This document shows positions 10,119 to 23,398 of a stretch of 64,000 nt of DNA, piece by piece (the first letter of the stretch is position 1; each line of letters opens with the position of its first letter). Below the pieces are notes generated by a model. It saw only the letters and a program-made list of their open reading frames with translations, was not told the origin of the DNA and searched no databases. Source of the stretch: Mytilus californianus (lineage: Eukaryota; Mollusca; Bivalvia; Mytilida; Mytilidae); NCBI RefSeq assembly GCF_021869535.1, contig NW_026262581.1, positions 115,844,771-115,908,770 on the forward strand, read 5' to 3'. Position numbers and translations under genes: made by a program.

Positions 10119-11745
10119 AACTAGAGGCTCTAAAGAGCCTGTCACGCTCACCTAGGTCTATGTGCATATTTAACAAGGACACTCTCAAACATTGTAGACA
10201 AGAACAGAATTCATGACAAACATTTCTTTTTTGTTGATCCTTTCGTCTGTTAAGTTTCTTTCTATCTTCTTTAGTTTTTGCTCAAAACACATAAGAGGGT
10301 AAAAAAAATCCTCATTTAAGGGCAATCACTCCTATAAAGAGTGACAGTCTACTATGATGCAGTCCGGTAAATCAGCAAACATAAGGCTTTGATCCTATGG
10401 TTTTCTGCTTAATTATATACAAATTGTATCAAATTTAAAATAAATCGATTCACTGACAAATCAACTTTGAGTAGTTTATCTCATTTTCCAAAAATATCTG
10501 AAATAAATTTTAAAATCAACAAAACAAGTGGGTCATCTGTGTTTTTTTTTGGGAAATGTGTTTGTCCGGTAAATCCGCCCATGTGCAGTAAATATGTATG
10601 GAGGGCCAGTTTATCACATATTTATGAAAGGAAAAGGTGATCTATTAATAGACCACTTATAAAGGGATTCCAGACAATCGAAAAAAAAAATTTCAAGTCA
10701 GAAACGAGTTTTGTAAGCAATAATATGATTATCGTTAGCTTTAGGAACTGTATTATATATATATCACTAGATATTTTCGTAATAAAGGATTTTTCTTTAA
10801 AATTTGACATGCAGTGATGATAAATACAGTTCATATGAATAAAATAGCAGACGAAATATTCACGGAAGTGACAATAACTGAAGTAAATAGGAGTGGGCGG
10901 GTTTACCGGACACTACTGTATAAAAAAAAGCTATAACTGCTTAATTTGACTTGATAGTAGATCTTGCCTTGCTGATCATTTTTGTTACTTAAAGTTTCTA
11001 TTTATCTATAATTATTTTCATCATATAGGGTAAAACGCAAACATTGGTAAAAATCTTCATTAAAGGGCAATAACTCTAATAAGGAGTCATTGGTCAATTT
11101 CCTGCATGCATTTTCAATTGTAGATCTTGTCCTGCTGATCATTTTTGCTTTTTTATGCTTCTATCTATCTATTATAATTCTTAAGATATAAGGCAAAAAC
11201 GCAAAAAATTGGTAAAAATCGTCATCAAAGTGCAATAACTCTAGTAAGGAGTAAATAGTTGATTTCGACCATAAGACTTATTGGTAGATCTTGTCTTGCT
11301 GATTATTTTTACAATTTAAAGTTTTCTGTATCTTTTATAGTTTTCAAGATAATAGCCAATAAAAATGAAAAAAAAGGTAAAATTTTTCATTTAAGGGCAA
11401 AAACTCCTATACGAAGCCCCCTGACAGTTTTGACTTAATGAACAATTGGTAGAGCTCAACATTCTGAACATTTTTGCCCTGTCTGATTTTCTCTATTTAT
11501 AACGGTTTTCAAAATAATAGACATAGTTTGAATTTTACCCTATGTTCTATTTTTAGCCATGTCAGCCATCTTGGTTGGCTAGATACCCTAATGATGATTG
11601 TGGCCAAGTTTGGTTAAATTTGGTCCAGTAGTTTCAGAGGAGAAGATTTTTGTAAAAGTTAACAAACTACAGACGAGGGAAGACGGACAACAGACCCTAA
11701 GTGATGAGAAAAGCCCACTTGGGCATTTGGGTCAGGTGAGCTAAA
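10119..11745 (+). mobile_element. Pearl-like element, family P4, copy 2, with nested insertion
   Basis: Starts CTAGAGGCTCTAAAGAGCCT and CGCTCACCTAGG; ends GGTCAGGTGAGCTAAAAAT. Several modules of about 180 bp follow one another (GTAGATCTTG and CTGATCATTTTTG recur). A foreign segment at about 10345-10915 interrupts it. Confidence 0.7.
10345..10915. mobile_element. Nested inverted-repeat element in P4 copy 2
   Basis: Bounded by TGATGCAGTCCGGTAAATC and GGGTTTACCGGACACTACTG, imperfect terminal inverted repeats sharing GTCCGGTAAA. Interior differs from P4 modules. No transposase; a MITE is the likely class. Confidence 0.55.
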
Positions 11746-11972
11746 AATGAAAAAGCAAATTAATTTCAATTTTTTTCTCTGGATAATGTCTTTTGTTTGT
11801 AAAATAGCTTCTGTCCAAGTTTCTTAAAATTCAATGTAGATTGGACAAAGTTATTGATGTCTTAAAAAACTTTAATCATCTGCAACCCTTAATGTTAATG
11901 ACTAGACAACACTGGCACTGACGGTGGAATGTACTATTGCTGTGTCTGGCTTCTGCATCGCAGGCTTGTAAA
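11746..11972 (+). mobile_element. 5'-truncated element, family P7
   Basis: AGCTTCTGTCCAAGTTTCTT and a GCATCGCAGGCTTGTAAAAA end match the 3' part of family P7. It sits exactly between a P4 and a P1 copy. Confidence 0.6.
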
Positions 11973-13327
11973 AAAATGCGCTCCGCCTGGAGCAGCTGGA
12001 TACAACCTCAGAGGTCTAACTCTGAACAGTTGGGGCAAGTATGGACACAATATTCAAGCTTGATACAGCTCTGAATTTGGTAGTGATTAATATTTGACAC
12101 ATTATAGATTTCTGACAGTTGGGGCAAGTATGGACACAATATTCAAGCTTGATACAGCTCTGAATTTGGTAGTGATTAAATATTTGACACATTATAGATT
12201 TCTGACACAGCATAAATGTGGTCTGATAACTTCCAAAATTTTAAATGGGACATTTAATCTACTTAAAATGGTCCAATATCCAAAATCTAATTCCATGGTT
12301 TGATTCAGCATATAAAAAAAATCCCATGAATTCAAACAAAGTTTAATTTTGGACCCTTTGGACCTTAATATGGACTAATTTGAAAACAGGACCCAAAATT
12401 AAAAATCTGAATGCACAGTTAGATTCAGCATATCATAGAATTACAAAAATTCAGTTTTTGATGAAATCAAACAAAGTCTAATTTTGGACCTCAATGTAGA
12501 CCTATTTAAAAATGTCCAAATATCCAATATAGTAATACATGGTAAAAACCTTAAACAATTCAAGACTTTAAAATAATCCTCATTGAAATTGGTTAAAAGA
12601 TTTGTATTTATTTTCAACTGAAAATTTCTTGCTGTTATGCAATACTTAGTAAATCTGTTTACAAATTAAATATAATAATTTACACACCCTGTTTGGTGAG
12701 TATCTCTTGCCATATCAGTATTTGTTGTTTCTTTATATAGATCAGAAATAATTTATGTTAGAACCAGCTTAGCCAGTATTTGAAAAGTCCTCCTATTTGG
12801 CCTCTAGTTTCTTAACGATTAAAGCTACAACCCACAAAATTGACCCCAACCTTCTGTGTGTGGTACTGTGGTATGGAACCTTGTGGTACAATTTCATAGA
12901 GATCCATTGACTCATACTTAAGTATTTGTCCGTAAACCAGAAAAACCTTGTTTTTCCCCCTTTTTTTTTGCCCCTAATTCCTGAACGGTTTGGGCCATAA
13001 CCCCCAAAGTCAATCCCAACCTTCCCTTTGTGGTATGGAACCTTGTGGTACAATTTCATAGGGATCCATACACTAATACACAAGTTATTGTCCGGAAACT
13101 AGAAAAATGCCTTTTTTGGCCCCTTTTTGACCCCTAATTCCCAAACAGTTGAGACCATAACCCCCAAAATCAATCCCAACCTTCCTTTTGTGCTATTGAA
13201 CCTTGTGGTTAAATTTTATAGAGATCCATACACTTATACTAAAGTTATTGTCTGGAAACCAAATGTCTTTGGACGACGATGACAACCACGACAACATGAT
13301 AGCAAATTTTTTGAGGTCGTATAAAAA
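11973..13327 (+). mobile_element. Pearl-like element, family P1, copy 3
   Basis: Starts AAAATGCGCTCCGCCTGGAG and ends TTGAGGTCGTATAAAAA. Shows a direct 84-bp local duplication around 12028-12200 (CAGTTGGGGCAAGTATGGAC twice) and CCCTTTTTTTTTGCCCC modules. Confidence 0.75.
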
Positions 13328-13798
13328 TGAGCTTTACTTTATGACTCCAATCTTTAAGAATTTGAAAATTATGAGTATCCATAACAGCAAACCAGTTCTT
13401 GTATAAAGATTATCTACTCTTAGACCATTGAAGTCAAATAACTCTGTCGCCTCCCAAAACAAAATCTTCCAAATGAAAATGGGGGTTATCATGCCATGCT
13501 AATTAAATATCATGAAAATTTATCTATTCAAATGTTTATTGTATAACTCTAGAATGTCACATTAAAAAAAAATCAAAATTTAAAAGAACCCTCATTTCCA
13601 AACTTCAAACTGTGTTTAAACATTTTTTTGAACTTTTAAAGAAGTTATTGAAAATCTTGAAAATCAAATGGCAGCTTTGTTTTATTTATCTCTTAACTCT
13701 TTACAAAAAAGTATCTATATCTACAAATAACAGAAAGAGTGACTACTACAGGGTACTCTCTGAAGGTCCTGAGGCCTTTGTTAACTGTGTTTTCATAC

Positions 13799-13953
13799 CT
13801 TATCAATTTCAGACTTAACCATTTTCTGTTCACTTTCTGCTGTTGTTGGAAGCTGTTGCCAGGTTTTGTAGGATGAATCATACCTTCTCTTCAATCGTGG
13901 ATATCGATTATAAAAGTAGTTGATAATAAATATTTTGATTCCTAAAAATATAC
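13799..13953 (-). CDS. GRAMD4: GRAMD4 exon 12: second half of membrane hairpin and PRLKRRYD motif
   Basis: Acceptor tttattttAG at 13955-13954, donor AAG|GTATGA; phase 1 in, phase 0 out. Reads G/IFLGIKIFIINYFYNRYPRL then KRRYDSSYKTWQQLPTT and AESEQKMVKSEIDK. The GIKxF...PRL..KYD..Y..W..LPT pattern is the most recognisable part of GRAMD4 and made the identification secure. An alternative upstream acceptor (tttgtttcAG near 13988) breaks the phase from exon 11. Confidence 0.93.
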
Positions 13954-14414
13954 CTAAAATAAAAAGTAAAATACAAGTAGATAACTGAAACAAAAACTTT
14001 GTGATACAGTTCATGTTACTTAACCAATGAAACAATTACCTAATTTAAAAGTCAAAAGTCAACTCAAACTGGAAAGGAACCCATCACAAAATAGTATATT
14101 CTTTGAAATCAAATAACAACCCATCAATGGCTCCATACAACTATACTAACTATGAAATCAAAATCTTAATGGCCACAAACCAATGGTTTCCTTAAAATCA
14201 AACATTAGCCCACTATGTCAATACCAAAAGCTGGTTACATACCAATAGATAGTTAGTCTCTACACAATTACTTCAGATCAATTTCCTCAAGGAAAAGGTA
14301 TAATTAGGCTTTTTTTGGACCACAGATAATTGGTAATCTTCAGCCAAAGTCAAGTATTTTCACTTAAATTTTCTTATTATCCTCAATTTGCTTAAATCAA
14401 TACCACATACTAAC

Positions 14415-14521
14415 CCATTATATAACTGTAGTTTTCTATAGATGCAGTCAACGACATGATAAAACAGATAAATAGCATCATAAATAACTTTCTAGTCACT
14501 GGTGTCTTCCAAGTTAATAAA
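14415..14521 (-). CDS. GRAMD4: GRAMD4 exon 11: first half of membrane hairpin
   Basis: Acceptor gcatttcAG, donor G|GTTAGT; phase 2 in, phase 1 out. Reads LLTWKTPVTRKLFMMLFICF then IMSLTASIENYSYIM. It matches vertebrate LFMWVQPEITQKLYVALWAA and the following membrane residues. The join to exon 12 gives 35 residues between RKL and IKIF, the same count as the vertebrate protein. The intron towards exon 10 carries a 3.5-kb TTAA-flanked element. Confidence 0.9.
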
Positions 14522-14627
14522 CTGAAATGCAACCAATATCATTAAAATCATTTAAGTAAATTATTTCATTCATAATGTTGGTAATTGTTAATTACAAAAT
14601 AAGCCAAACATTACAATCAGTCATGAT

Positions 14628-15328
14628 GTTGAAAATTGGTTATATGATTTGAATTTATATTCAATTGAAGATTTCTTGCTGTTGTGCAATACTTAGTAAA
14701 TCTGTTTTCAGACTATATACAAAGAATTTGCAAAATATATTGTGACTCCCAATTTTTCTTTTGGAAAATTGATAATTTCTTAAATCTTGGGGGAAAAAAA
14801 TTGACCCCCCCAAAAAAATTGACCCCTCTCCCCTTCCCCCTCCAAAAAAAATAATATTTGAAGAAATTTTCTTTTGTAAAATGTGGTACAATTTAAGTGA
14901 CATCCATACATTTAAACACAAGTTATTGTCTGAAAACTAGAAAAATGCTTGTTTTGGCCCCTTTTTGGCCCCTAATTCCTGAACAGTTTGGGCAATTACC
15001 CCCAAACTGAATCCCAACCTTCTACTTGTGGTATTGAACCTTGTGGTACAATTTCAGAGCAATTAAAATACTTATACACAAGTTATTGTCCTGAAACTAG
15101 AAAAATGCTTGTTTTGGGCCCCTTTTTGGTCCCTTATTCCTAAACGGTTGGGACCATCATCCCCAAAAACAATCCCAACCTTCCTTTTGTGGTATTGAAC
15201 CTTTTGCTTAACTTTCATAGAGATCCATATACTTAAACTAAAGTTATTGTACAGAAACCAAATGTCATTGGCCGCTGACGACGACATAACAATATACAAC
15301 TACAAAAATTTTTGCGGTCGTATAAAAA
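14628..15328 (+). mobile_element. Pearl-like element, family P1, 5'-truncated copy
   Basis: Begins inside the P1 core (TTCAATTGAAGATTTCTTGC) and ends TTTTTGCGGTCGTATAAAAA. Lies about 110 bp right of GRAMD4 exon 11. Confidence 0.7.
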
Positions 15329-15761
15329 TAACCAGAAGACTTCTAGATGTCAACATACATTTTTCAACAATAGTCAGGTGTCCATACAATTTGTTATGCT
15401 CTAAATCATCCTGAGTTTATAAAGTTGTGAATAGATTTGACAGGGATAATAAAATATATGCCATCACTATTCCAATTCTCCAAATAATGAAAAACATTCA
15501 GGTATGACATTCGACAACATTTAACGGTACTGACAAGATTCCTGAATTGGAACAGGCACATAAAAATGTGGAGGGGTTAGACTAGTTTATTGAGATCTCA
15601 ACCCTCTCCCTTTTCAATCTTGATCAGTTCATTAACAATATGTTCATTAAAAAACATATAATAAAAACAAGTACTGAAAAAAGCCCTTAACTCTAAAATA
15701 TTGAGTATATGTCAGATTAAAGAATGCTCTCAGTTATTGAAAGGAAACTCAAAGTACTTAA

Positions 15762-18700
15762 AGGGAAAATTCGCGATTTTTTACTTATCATCTTATTATG
15801 TTCATAATACCATTAAAAACATATTCACCAAGTTTTATCTGGATATGAAAACTAATAAAGAAGAAAATTGGGAATTATTAATTCTATTTATTCAAACTTC
15901 CTGACTTATGTGACGTAGTTTAAGTCTTTTTGCATGCCGGGAGTGGATTAATCTCATTTAAAGTCTTGTTTACGTTAATCATCTAATAACGCGATTTAAA
16001 GCGCATCAACGACTTTTGGTGTAGCTATTAACCAACTAACAATTCAGAAAGAAAAGTGATCAGCCGTGCATTTTTTTAAATTAAAATTTACGATTTATAT
16101 TTTAAGGATTTTGATATAATTATAGTAATAAAAGCAAATCATACAATCGAATTTTTTATGATTTTTTTTTCGACGGATATGTTGAACAACATATATAACT
16201 GATAGTATAATAGAAATTCACGTTTGTATTCTCCCCTATTACTTCAGTCGAGGATTTGTCTTACTATACAAATCCTGGCTTCAGTCTAGTACTGTGTAAA
16301 TACAATGCATGTGTATTATGCTAACACCACCTGGTAAAGGCGTGGTTAAATTCACGGTAATTAAAAGATTAGCATTATGCAATTTTAATCCTTTGATCTT
16401 CACTAGAGTGGTGTTTGTCCTCAAGGGTTCACCGTTTCAGGTATGAGACAGATTTTTTTTAATTATTAAGGGAGGAATATGGTGGCAAAATACCTTAATC
16501 GCCGTTATATATATATTTTTTTAACATTTTGCATTTGCTCAGTTTTTAAATAAATAGGTGAGTATTTTGTTGTAACATCGAAATTCTGAATCACTTTTAA
16601 TAAAATAATTATATAAATATTATAAATGGCCCACGAAAACGAGCGTATAAATCAAAACAGTACTATTTTAAATTATCATCGGTAACCTTGAATATTTAAA
16701 TGTGCAGAGAAAATTATCAGTTACGAAAATATAGTTTTGTCGTCCAAAGCGATCTTCATTTACCTAATCAGGAATGCCCTTATTGAAATATTATAAATCT
16801 CACAACGTATTTATATAATTCTTAAGCTATTTGACCAACGATGTTTAAAAAAATTAACAGAATCAATCTAACGTCAACTTTCCTTTTTTAAATGTAGACA
16901 GAACGGCGAAATCAATTTTCAATGTGCTTGATATCTTGTACCTTTGTAAGACTTATCATTCATTCATAAACCCACTCTAAACCAGAGACATATATATACG
17001 TCTGTTTAAACTGACAAGAAAACTCCTAAAGCGGACAAGCAGTATATTCTGTAAATTTCTGAGATTTAATACAAAGAAATAAAAAAAATCCCGAAATTAA
17101 TTTGATCCTGGAAAATATTCACATCCTCATTCGGTCTGGAAAAAAGATACGAATTTGGTATACAGAACATGCAGAAGTGTGAATGTTATAAAACCTAATT
17201 GTTATATCAGAAACCATTATAAATATGAACATGTATACGTAAGACCTCATGGGAGTCACCTAACCACATTCAGGTAATATACAAGTAGCTCTGTTATACC
17301 CGGAAATGTCAAGGTTAATCATAGATAGATAGACATGACCTCAGACCCCCCTCCCCCCCCCCCCCCCCCCCACCCCACCCCAAATCGAGGAACAGTATAT
17401 CTTACAATGTGTATATTCCTGCAAAAATAAAAAAAAATGAGAAAAAAGAAAGAGATGAACGGTAAGTCACATCAGATTCAGATATTTATATAGTTGCTTG
17501 TCGTTAAATAGAGATCTAGTGTATACATGTCTCTGCGTTAACTTATAAAAATAAAAGGAAATAATAAACTTGAAATAGATTTATGATGAATACTTTGCAA
17601 CTGCGACACCCCTTTTTATCACAGCGTACATGCATGCATTTAAATGACTGTCCGTTATGCGATTAAGAATGACAATCGTACGTACAATCCTATAGTTCAT
17701 GGTGAGTCCTTTTCTATCAGATATGCGACTTTTCGTATTTATATTTTCTCTTATATTACCGGTACTGTCATTTAATATCTAATGCATAAGTGCAATATTA
17801 AGAGTGGTTAAATCCCCTACAAGCTAACTAAATAAATTACTCAACCCTCTAGCTGACCAGACGTTAATACAACTACCATCAGTCTATCCTGAGTGAAGTT
17901 TCTTTATTTCTTCAAATAGGATTTTGGGGATCATTAGTGCACGTCCAGTGGCATATATATATAACATGCATGTCGGACCAGGAAAATGTGATGATGACGA
18001 ATTTCATAAACTGTTCGAAATAATCTTATTGAAATATAAATCTGTGATCTTACTATGTCTATAGCTTCGATGAACCAAAGCAAGTTAGATATCGACCTGT
18101 ATTTAAATCAGATTGGTTCTGGATGTTTCTCTCGTATATTCAATATACTTGTATCTATCAGTTCTATATTGCGACTATCCATAGTTCCCTATAAACCTTC
18201 CATCTAGGCGTGTAAACCAATGATCGACAAGTGCCGCACATTTTGTTAAATCAATATTTGTATGTTTGAAAATGTCCATAATTATTGACAACGAGTATAT
18301 ACTTACATTTTCCCCAATTTACCCTTGGAAAATGTGTTAATAGATTTTTATTTCATCAAATCTTTTTTTTTTTTTTTTTAATTATTTAAATTTTCATAAA
18401 TATCATTCTTTACACCAAAAATGTTATTTATAAACAAGCGTATGAGTTTAACAATGACTAGTATATCACTATCGGATACGCTAGACAAAGTTGTATATTA
18501 CACCTGATAGATTCAAAATGGAAGTTACATGTTATCGGCCGTGTACACTGATCAATACCCCCAGAAAAAAAGTGATGCACGAACTTGTTTTATGTAATTG
18601 TGTAATAACAGTTTTAAAGCCCGACAGGAAATCGCTTGAATACCTGTACGTGTCACCTCACAATACCTCTGGGAACAATTCCTTTAGCCATTCTGGTGAT

Positions 18701-19286
18701 CAGATAAGTGAAGGTCCGAATTTATTTTAAAAAGTTTATTACATAAAACAATTATGAACAAACTAGATTTTCAAAAACAATTTTACACGGAACACTTATT
18801 TATGACTTTGAACTTTGACTTTTTAACTAATTTCAATTTCTTGTTTTAAATACTTCGTAAACAAAACAGTTTCAAAACGACAGACCATACTATTAGTACT
18901 AGTTATTTAAAAAATAATATATATAAAATTACATTTTCCGTATCAAGTTAGTTAGGAAAGGTTGCACAACCATGTCTATCATAATCTTTTTTGTGACCCG
19001 GGAAACTGTTTATGCTTTCCTTGTCGGATAAAACAACCGTACGCTTGACAAGATATCGACACTCTATTACGGCTACGTTAGGTTACTGCTTGTTTTGGTC
19101 CTTTGTGGTTTATAGATATATCGTGGTGGATGTCAAAATGGCCGCATGTGGAGAATTGATACTCTAAATTTAAAATCGATGGTGATCTCTTAACTTACAG
19201 AATAAAACTTTAATATCTATGAATTTGTGCTTTTTTATACATAATGAACAGAATATGAATTTTTCATTTTTTTGCGAAGTTTCCCT
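15762..19286. mobile_element. TTAA-flanked inverted-repeat element, 3.5 kb
   Basis: Flanked on both sides by TTAA (15758-15761 and 19287-19290). Ends are AGGGAAAATTCGCGA and, reverse complemented, AGGGAAACTTCGCAA. TTAA duplication is the hallmark of piggyBac-type transposition. The interior has no transposase-like frame and includes a poly-C run at 17347-17372. It fills the intron between GRAMD4 exons 11 and 10. Confidence 0.6.
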
Positions 19287-19386
19287 TTAACCTGTTGATA
19301 AGAAAACATGCAGTCCTACATTTAATTATATAAGTTATAAATGCTTTAAAATTCCAATTGCTACTATAAAGTTCAGCTTTTATTAC

Positions 19387-19430
19387 CTTTGTATTTTCTC
19401 TAAACCATCTGCTGCAGCCCCTAGTCCATT
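19387..19430 (-). CDS. GRAMD4: GRAMD4 exon 10: GLEKIQ segment
   Basis: Acceptor ctttatttcAG, donor AAAG|GTAATA; 44 nt, phase 0 in, phase 2 out. Encodes NGLGAAADGLEKIQ, matching vertebrate NLFGKMADILEKIKN. Lies about 100 bp right of a TTAA-flanked element and about 130 bp left of a P4 element. The intron towards exon 9 is almost 10 kb and consists largely of repeats. Confidence 0.9.
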
Positions 19431-19559
19431 CTGAAATAAAGATTTATACTATTTGCTGAACAAGGATAATTTGCACATAAAGGGAATAAAGTAAACCATG
19501 GATTAAAAAAATATTGCAGAAGATCAAAATCAAAAACTCCATAATTTTATGCATCTAGG

Positions 19560-22500
19560 AACAAGAGGCTCTGAAGAGCCTGAATCGCTCACCTGTATTT
19601 CAGAGGAGAAGATTTTTAAATGTTAGCAAACTTGATGAACAAATTGTGTAAAATTGTCTTTAAAGGGCAAGAACTCCTTAAGGGGTCAATTGACAATTTT
19701 GGTCATATTAACTTTTTTGTAGATCTTACTTTGCTGAACATTATTGCTGCTTACAGTTTATATATATCTATAATAATATTCAAAATAATAACAAAAAACT
19801 GAAAATTTTTGTTAAAACTACCAATTTGGTGGCAGCAACCCAACAATGGGTTGTTCGATTCGTCTGATAATTTCAGGGCTGATAGATCTTGACCAATTAA
19901 ACAATTTTACCCCATGTCACATTTGCTCTAAAAGATTTAGTTTTTGAGATATAAGCCAAAAACTGCATTTGACCCTTATGTTCTATTTTTGGCCATGGCG
20001 GCCATGTTTGTCGATAGATACAAACTTCGGATACAATTTATAAACAAGATACGCTAAGGAACATTAAAGACCAAACAGCCTATTCAGTTTTACCAGTGAT
20101 ATTTCCTTAAAATTTTGTGTGAAGGTATTTCATGATTTGAGGAACAAAATATGACAAAAAAATTTGGGGGTCACCGACTTAGTTTTGTCACTATAGCAAC
20201 CTCAGTTTCGTGTTTTCCCGAATATTAACATGATATTTGCTTGTTATTTAAACTCTCAAAAAATCCCATTATATCAAACCTACAAGCATAATTCTTGTTT
20301 CATGTTAAACAGCAGATTTGTGTCTATCAAATACAGGTTCAAGAGTTTAAGACTCTTATTGTTTTGATCTTAAAAAATATGATTTATTTCATTCCTGCCA
20401 AAAATAAAACGCAAGAATGAAAAACGTTTCAAGTATTAAAAAATATCTACCAGTGAATTTTTCATAAAAATTTCAAGAAGGAAAGTGACATGTGTACTCT
20501 TCAAAATAAAGCAAAAAAATGTATATGTCACCGACCTTTCAAAAAAGTTATGATTAATTTTCATGTTTTTTTCTCGTTCGTTTTGAAGAAAAGAGTTGTC
20601 TTTCTTCAGAACATTGAATCTGACGTCATAGTACAAGTTTTCCTTGCTGGCATACTGTTTGAAAAAAATTGCAAATTGGACGTTTGAAACCCACATTTGA
20701 ATTTTCAAGAATCAAGAATAACAACTATATTCACCTACTTTATTATCCGGTAATACAAGATATCACATGTATTTATCAGTATCAGATCTCATGATGTTGT
20801 TGCCGCACAAAATTAACCTTCAGAAACACTATCCTTCGGAATGAAAAATTGTTCGAAATAACCTTTTACGACGCTTTAGAAAGGAAAGTCTGTTTTTGTC
20901 CTCTCCCACTCATTAGCAAAATCATTGAAAATAAAAAGAGAAATGAAAGATGACACTGGCTAACTTACAGACTATTTGACTATATTAGACTAGATGTGTG
21001 GGTTTTTTTTGTCGCGTCAATTTCAGAACTTCGCCCTAGCGCACTCGTTCGCTACTGTTGCCAGACGGACAGACATTAGCACGGACGGACTTCTTTATAT
21101 CATTATGTGTCCCGACTAAGACGAGCGTATACAAATTATTCCATCAAGTTTGTGGATTCATTATTTCTGAATATTTGAAATATAAGAAAATTAAAATTAT
21201 AGGTATAATATATGAATTAAAGTTTTTGATTCTAAAACGTTATACATCCATTTATCATAAAAGATGATCCCCGTTATTACTACCTCACGTGTTTTGAATA
21301 AACGAGACAGTAAATATAAAATACAAATAATTTTTTAATTCAAAAATTGATTTAGAATCTAAGAAATAATTTTCCGTTGAAAACTATAAAGTATTTCTCA
21401 AAACTGGATGAAATATTATGAATCTAAATAGCTCATTTTGGAAATTAAAACAAAGACAAGGTTGTATGTATAGATTGCCGGCATTGAAAATCAAATTTGT
21501 TTTCAATCTTTCCGGTCATTGTAGCTTTTTGAAAGTGAGAAATTTCATGTTGGATCTTATTCTTGAAGCAATTGTTTTTGTCATAAGTTAAATTTACAAC
21601 AAGTTTAGTTTTAAAAACCTTAATTTTTTATTTTAATTCACATTATTATTTTCTTACATTTTTTGCCTTAAGCTTCTGTGAGATCAGGCGAAATCTTTAT
21701 CATTTCTCCTTGAGACAATTTGAAATGAAACAAATGACAAAAGACAATGAACCTTTATCATTTTTATTTTACTATAAGATTTTGTCAATTAAGCAGTATA
21801 GATAAAATTTAACTTCATTGCAAGATCACCATTATTTTACGAGAATCTTAAAGAAATAAGTTAATCTCAACATGCATACGTTGCCAGTATATCGAAACTT
21901 CTAGAAAGTATTGTTTATCGGCCTAACCTTACACGGGCGTACGAGATTTGCGCCGATTTAAAAAAAAAATCGATCTTTAATTTGTGCCGATTTGATTCTT
22001 TCATTAGCGCCTATTTTTTTATCACTTGCCCCGATACTGTATTTGCTATACGAGTAAATACATGTACATGTAGTTAACCTAGAATGTATATTGCATGGTA
22101 ATATATGGATATAAATAGTGTTCCCTTTTGTTTAAGATAATTTTGGTCATATTGTTCGAGAACTTCGTTTTGACACGAGAAAGAAAAGATGGACTTCGTT
22201 ATTGGCAAGTACAACAAGTATAGAAAAGATAAAATGACAAGAAAGGAATATATCAGATGTGTGGCATATAAATTCTCGGCAAGATAATAATTCATTGTAC
22301 TAGTATTACATTTTTATGGATTTTATTGTGGTGCTTTAAAATGCTGTAAATAGAATTTTACTCCGAGATTTTAGTGAATGTAAACAGAGTGCACAAATAT
22401 CTTTTAAATTGACTTATCCTGCTCGAAATTCTACTCCCATCTCCACTTTGTGAGCAGGGGACAACAGTTATATAATTGACAATTCATAACATATGTATAA

Positions 22501-23398
22501 CTGGCTAACAGAAGAGGTCTATATGATAAATAAAAAAATACCTTTCACCTATAATTTACCTGTACACAATCGGTGCAAATAAAAGACAAAATCGGCGCTT
22601 AAGCGTACATCATGTTGGAGTCCGTGAAAAACGCGTAATAGGACGTTATAATTTGACGTTTTTTTATCATGGCTAGAAACAACGTCATAGAGCTTTTATG
22701 TCACTACCAAGTTGCGTTAGTTGATGCGCATCAACAATAGGCTGTTTGGTCTTTAAGTTAAAGTTTGAAGGTATTTGGCCCAGTAGTTTCAGAGGAGAAG
22801 ATTTTTAAATGTTAGCAAACTTGATGAACAAATTGTGTAAAATTGTCTTTAAAAGGCAATAACTCCTTAAGGGGTCAATTGACAATTATGGTCATATTAA
22901 CTTTTTTGTAGATCTTACTTTGCTGAACATTATTGCTGCTTACAGTTTATATATATCTATAATAGTATTCAAAATAATAACAAAAAACTGCAAAATTTTG
23001 TTAAAACTACCAATTCGGTGGCAGCAACCCAACAATGGGTTGTTCGATTCATCTGAAAATTTCAGAGCTGATAGATCTTGACCAATTAAACAATTTGCTC
23101 TAAAAGCTTTAGTTTTTGAGATATAAGCCAAAAACTGCATTTGACCCCTATGTTCTATTTTTAGCCATGGCGGCCATGTTTGTCGATGGATCAAAACTTC
23201 GGATACAACTTGCAAACTAGATACCCTAAGGAACATTTAGTTAAAGTTTGAAGGTATTTGGCCCAGTAGTTTCAGAGGAGAAGATTTTTGAAATAGTTTA
23301 TGACGACAGACGATGACGACCACAGACGACGGACAACGACGGACGCCAAGTGATGGCATAAGCTCACATGGGGCCCTTCGGGCCCCGGTGAGCTTAAA
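19560..23398 (+). mobile_element. Pearl-like element, family P4, copy 3, split by an insertion
   Basis: Left part 19560-20067 starts ACAAGAGGCTCTGAAGAGCC; right part 22753-23398 ends with the hairpin GGGGCCCTTCGGGCCCC inside GCTCAC...GTGAGC. The two parts join as in an intact copy (AAGGAACATT then AAGTTAAAGTTTGAAGG) once the 2.7-kb segment between them is removed. Confidence 0.75.
20068..22752. mobile_element. TTAA-flanked inverted-repeat element, 2.7 kb, nested in P4
   Basis: Perfect 17-bp terminal inverted repeats AGACCAAACAGCCTATT, flanked by TTAA at 20064-20067 and 22753-22756. The right end carries a further palindrome TTGATGCGCATCAA. Interior frames are short and unrecognised, so it is non-autonomous or carries unknown cargo. 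TTAA suggests piggyBac-type mobilisation. Confidence 0.75.
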
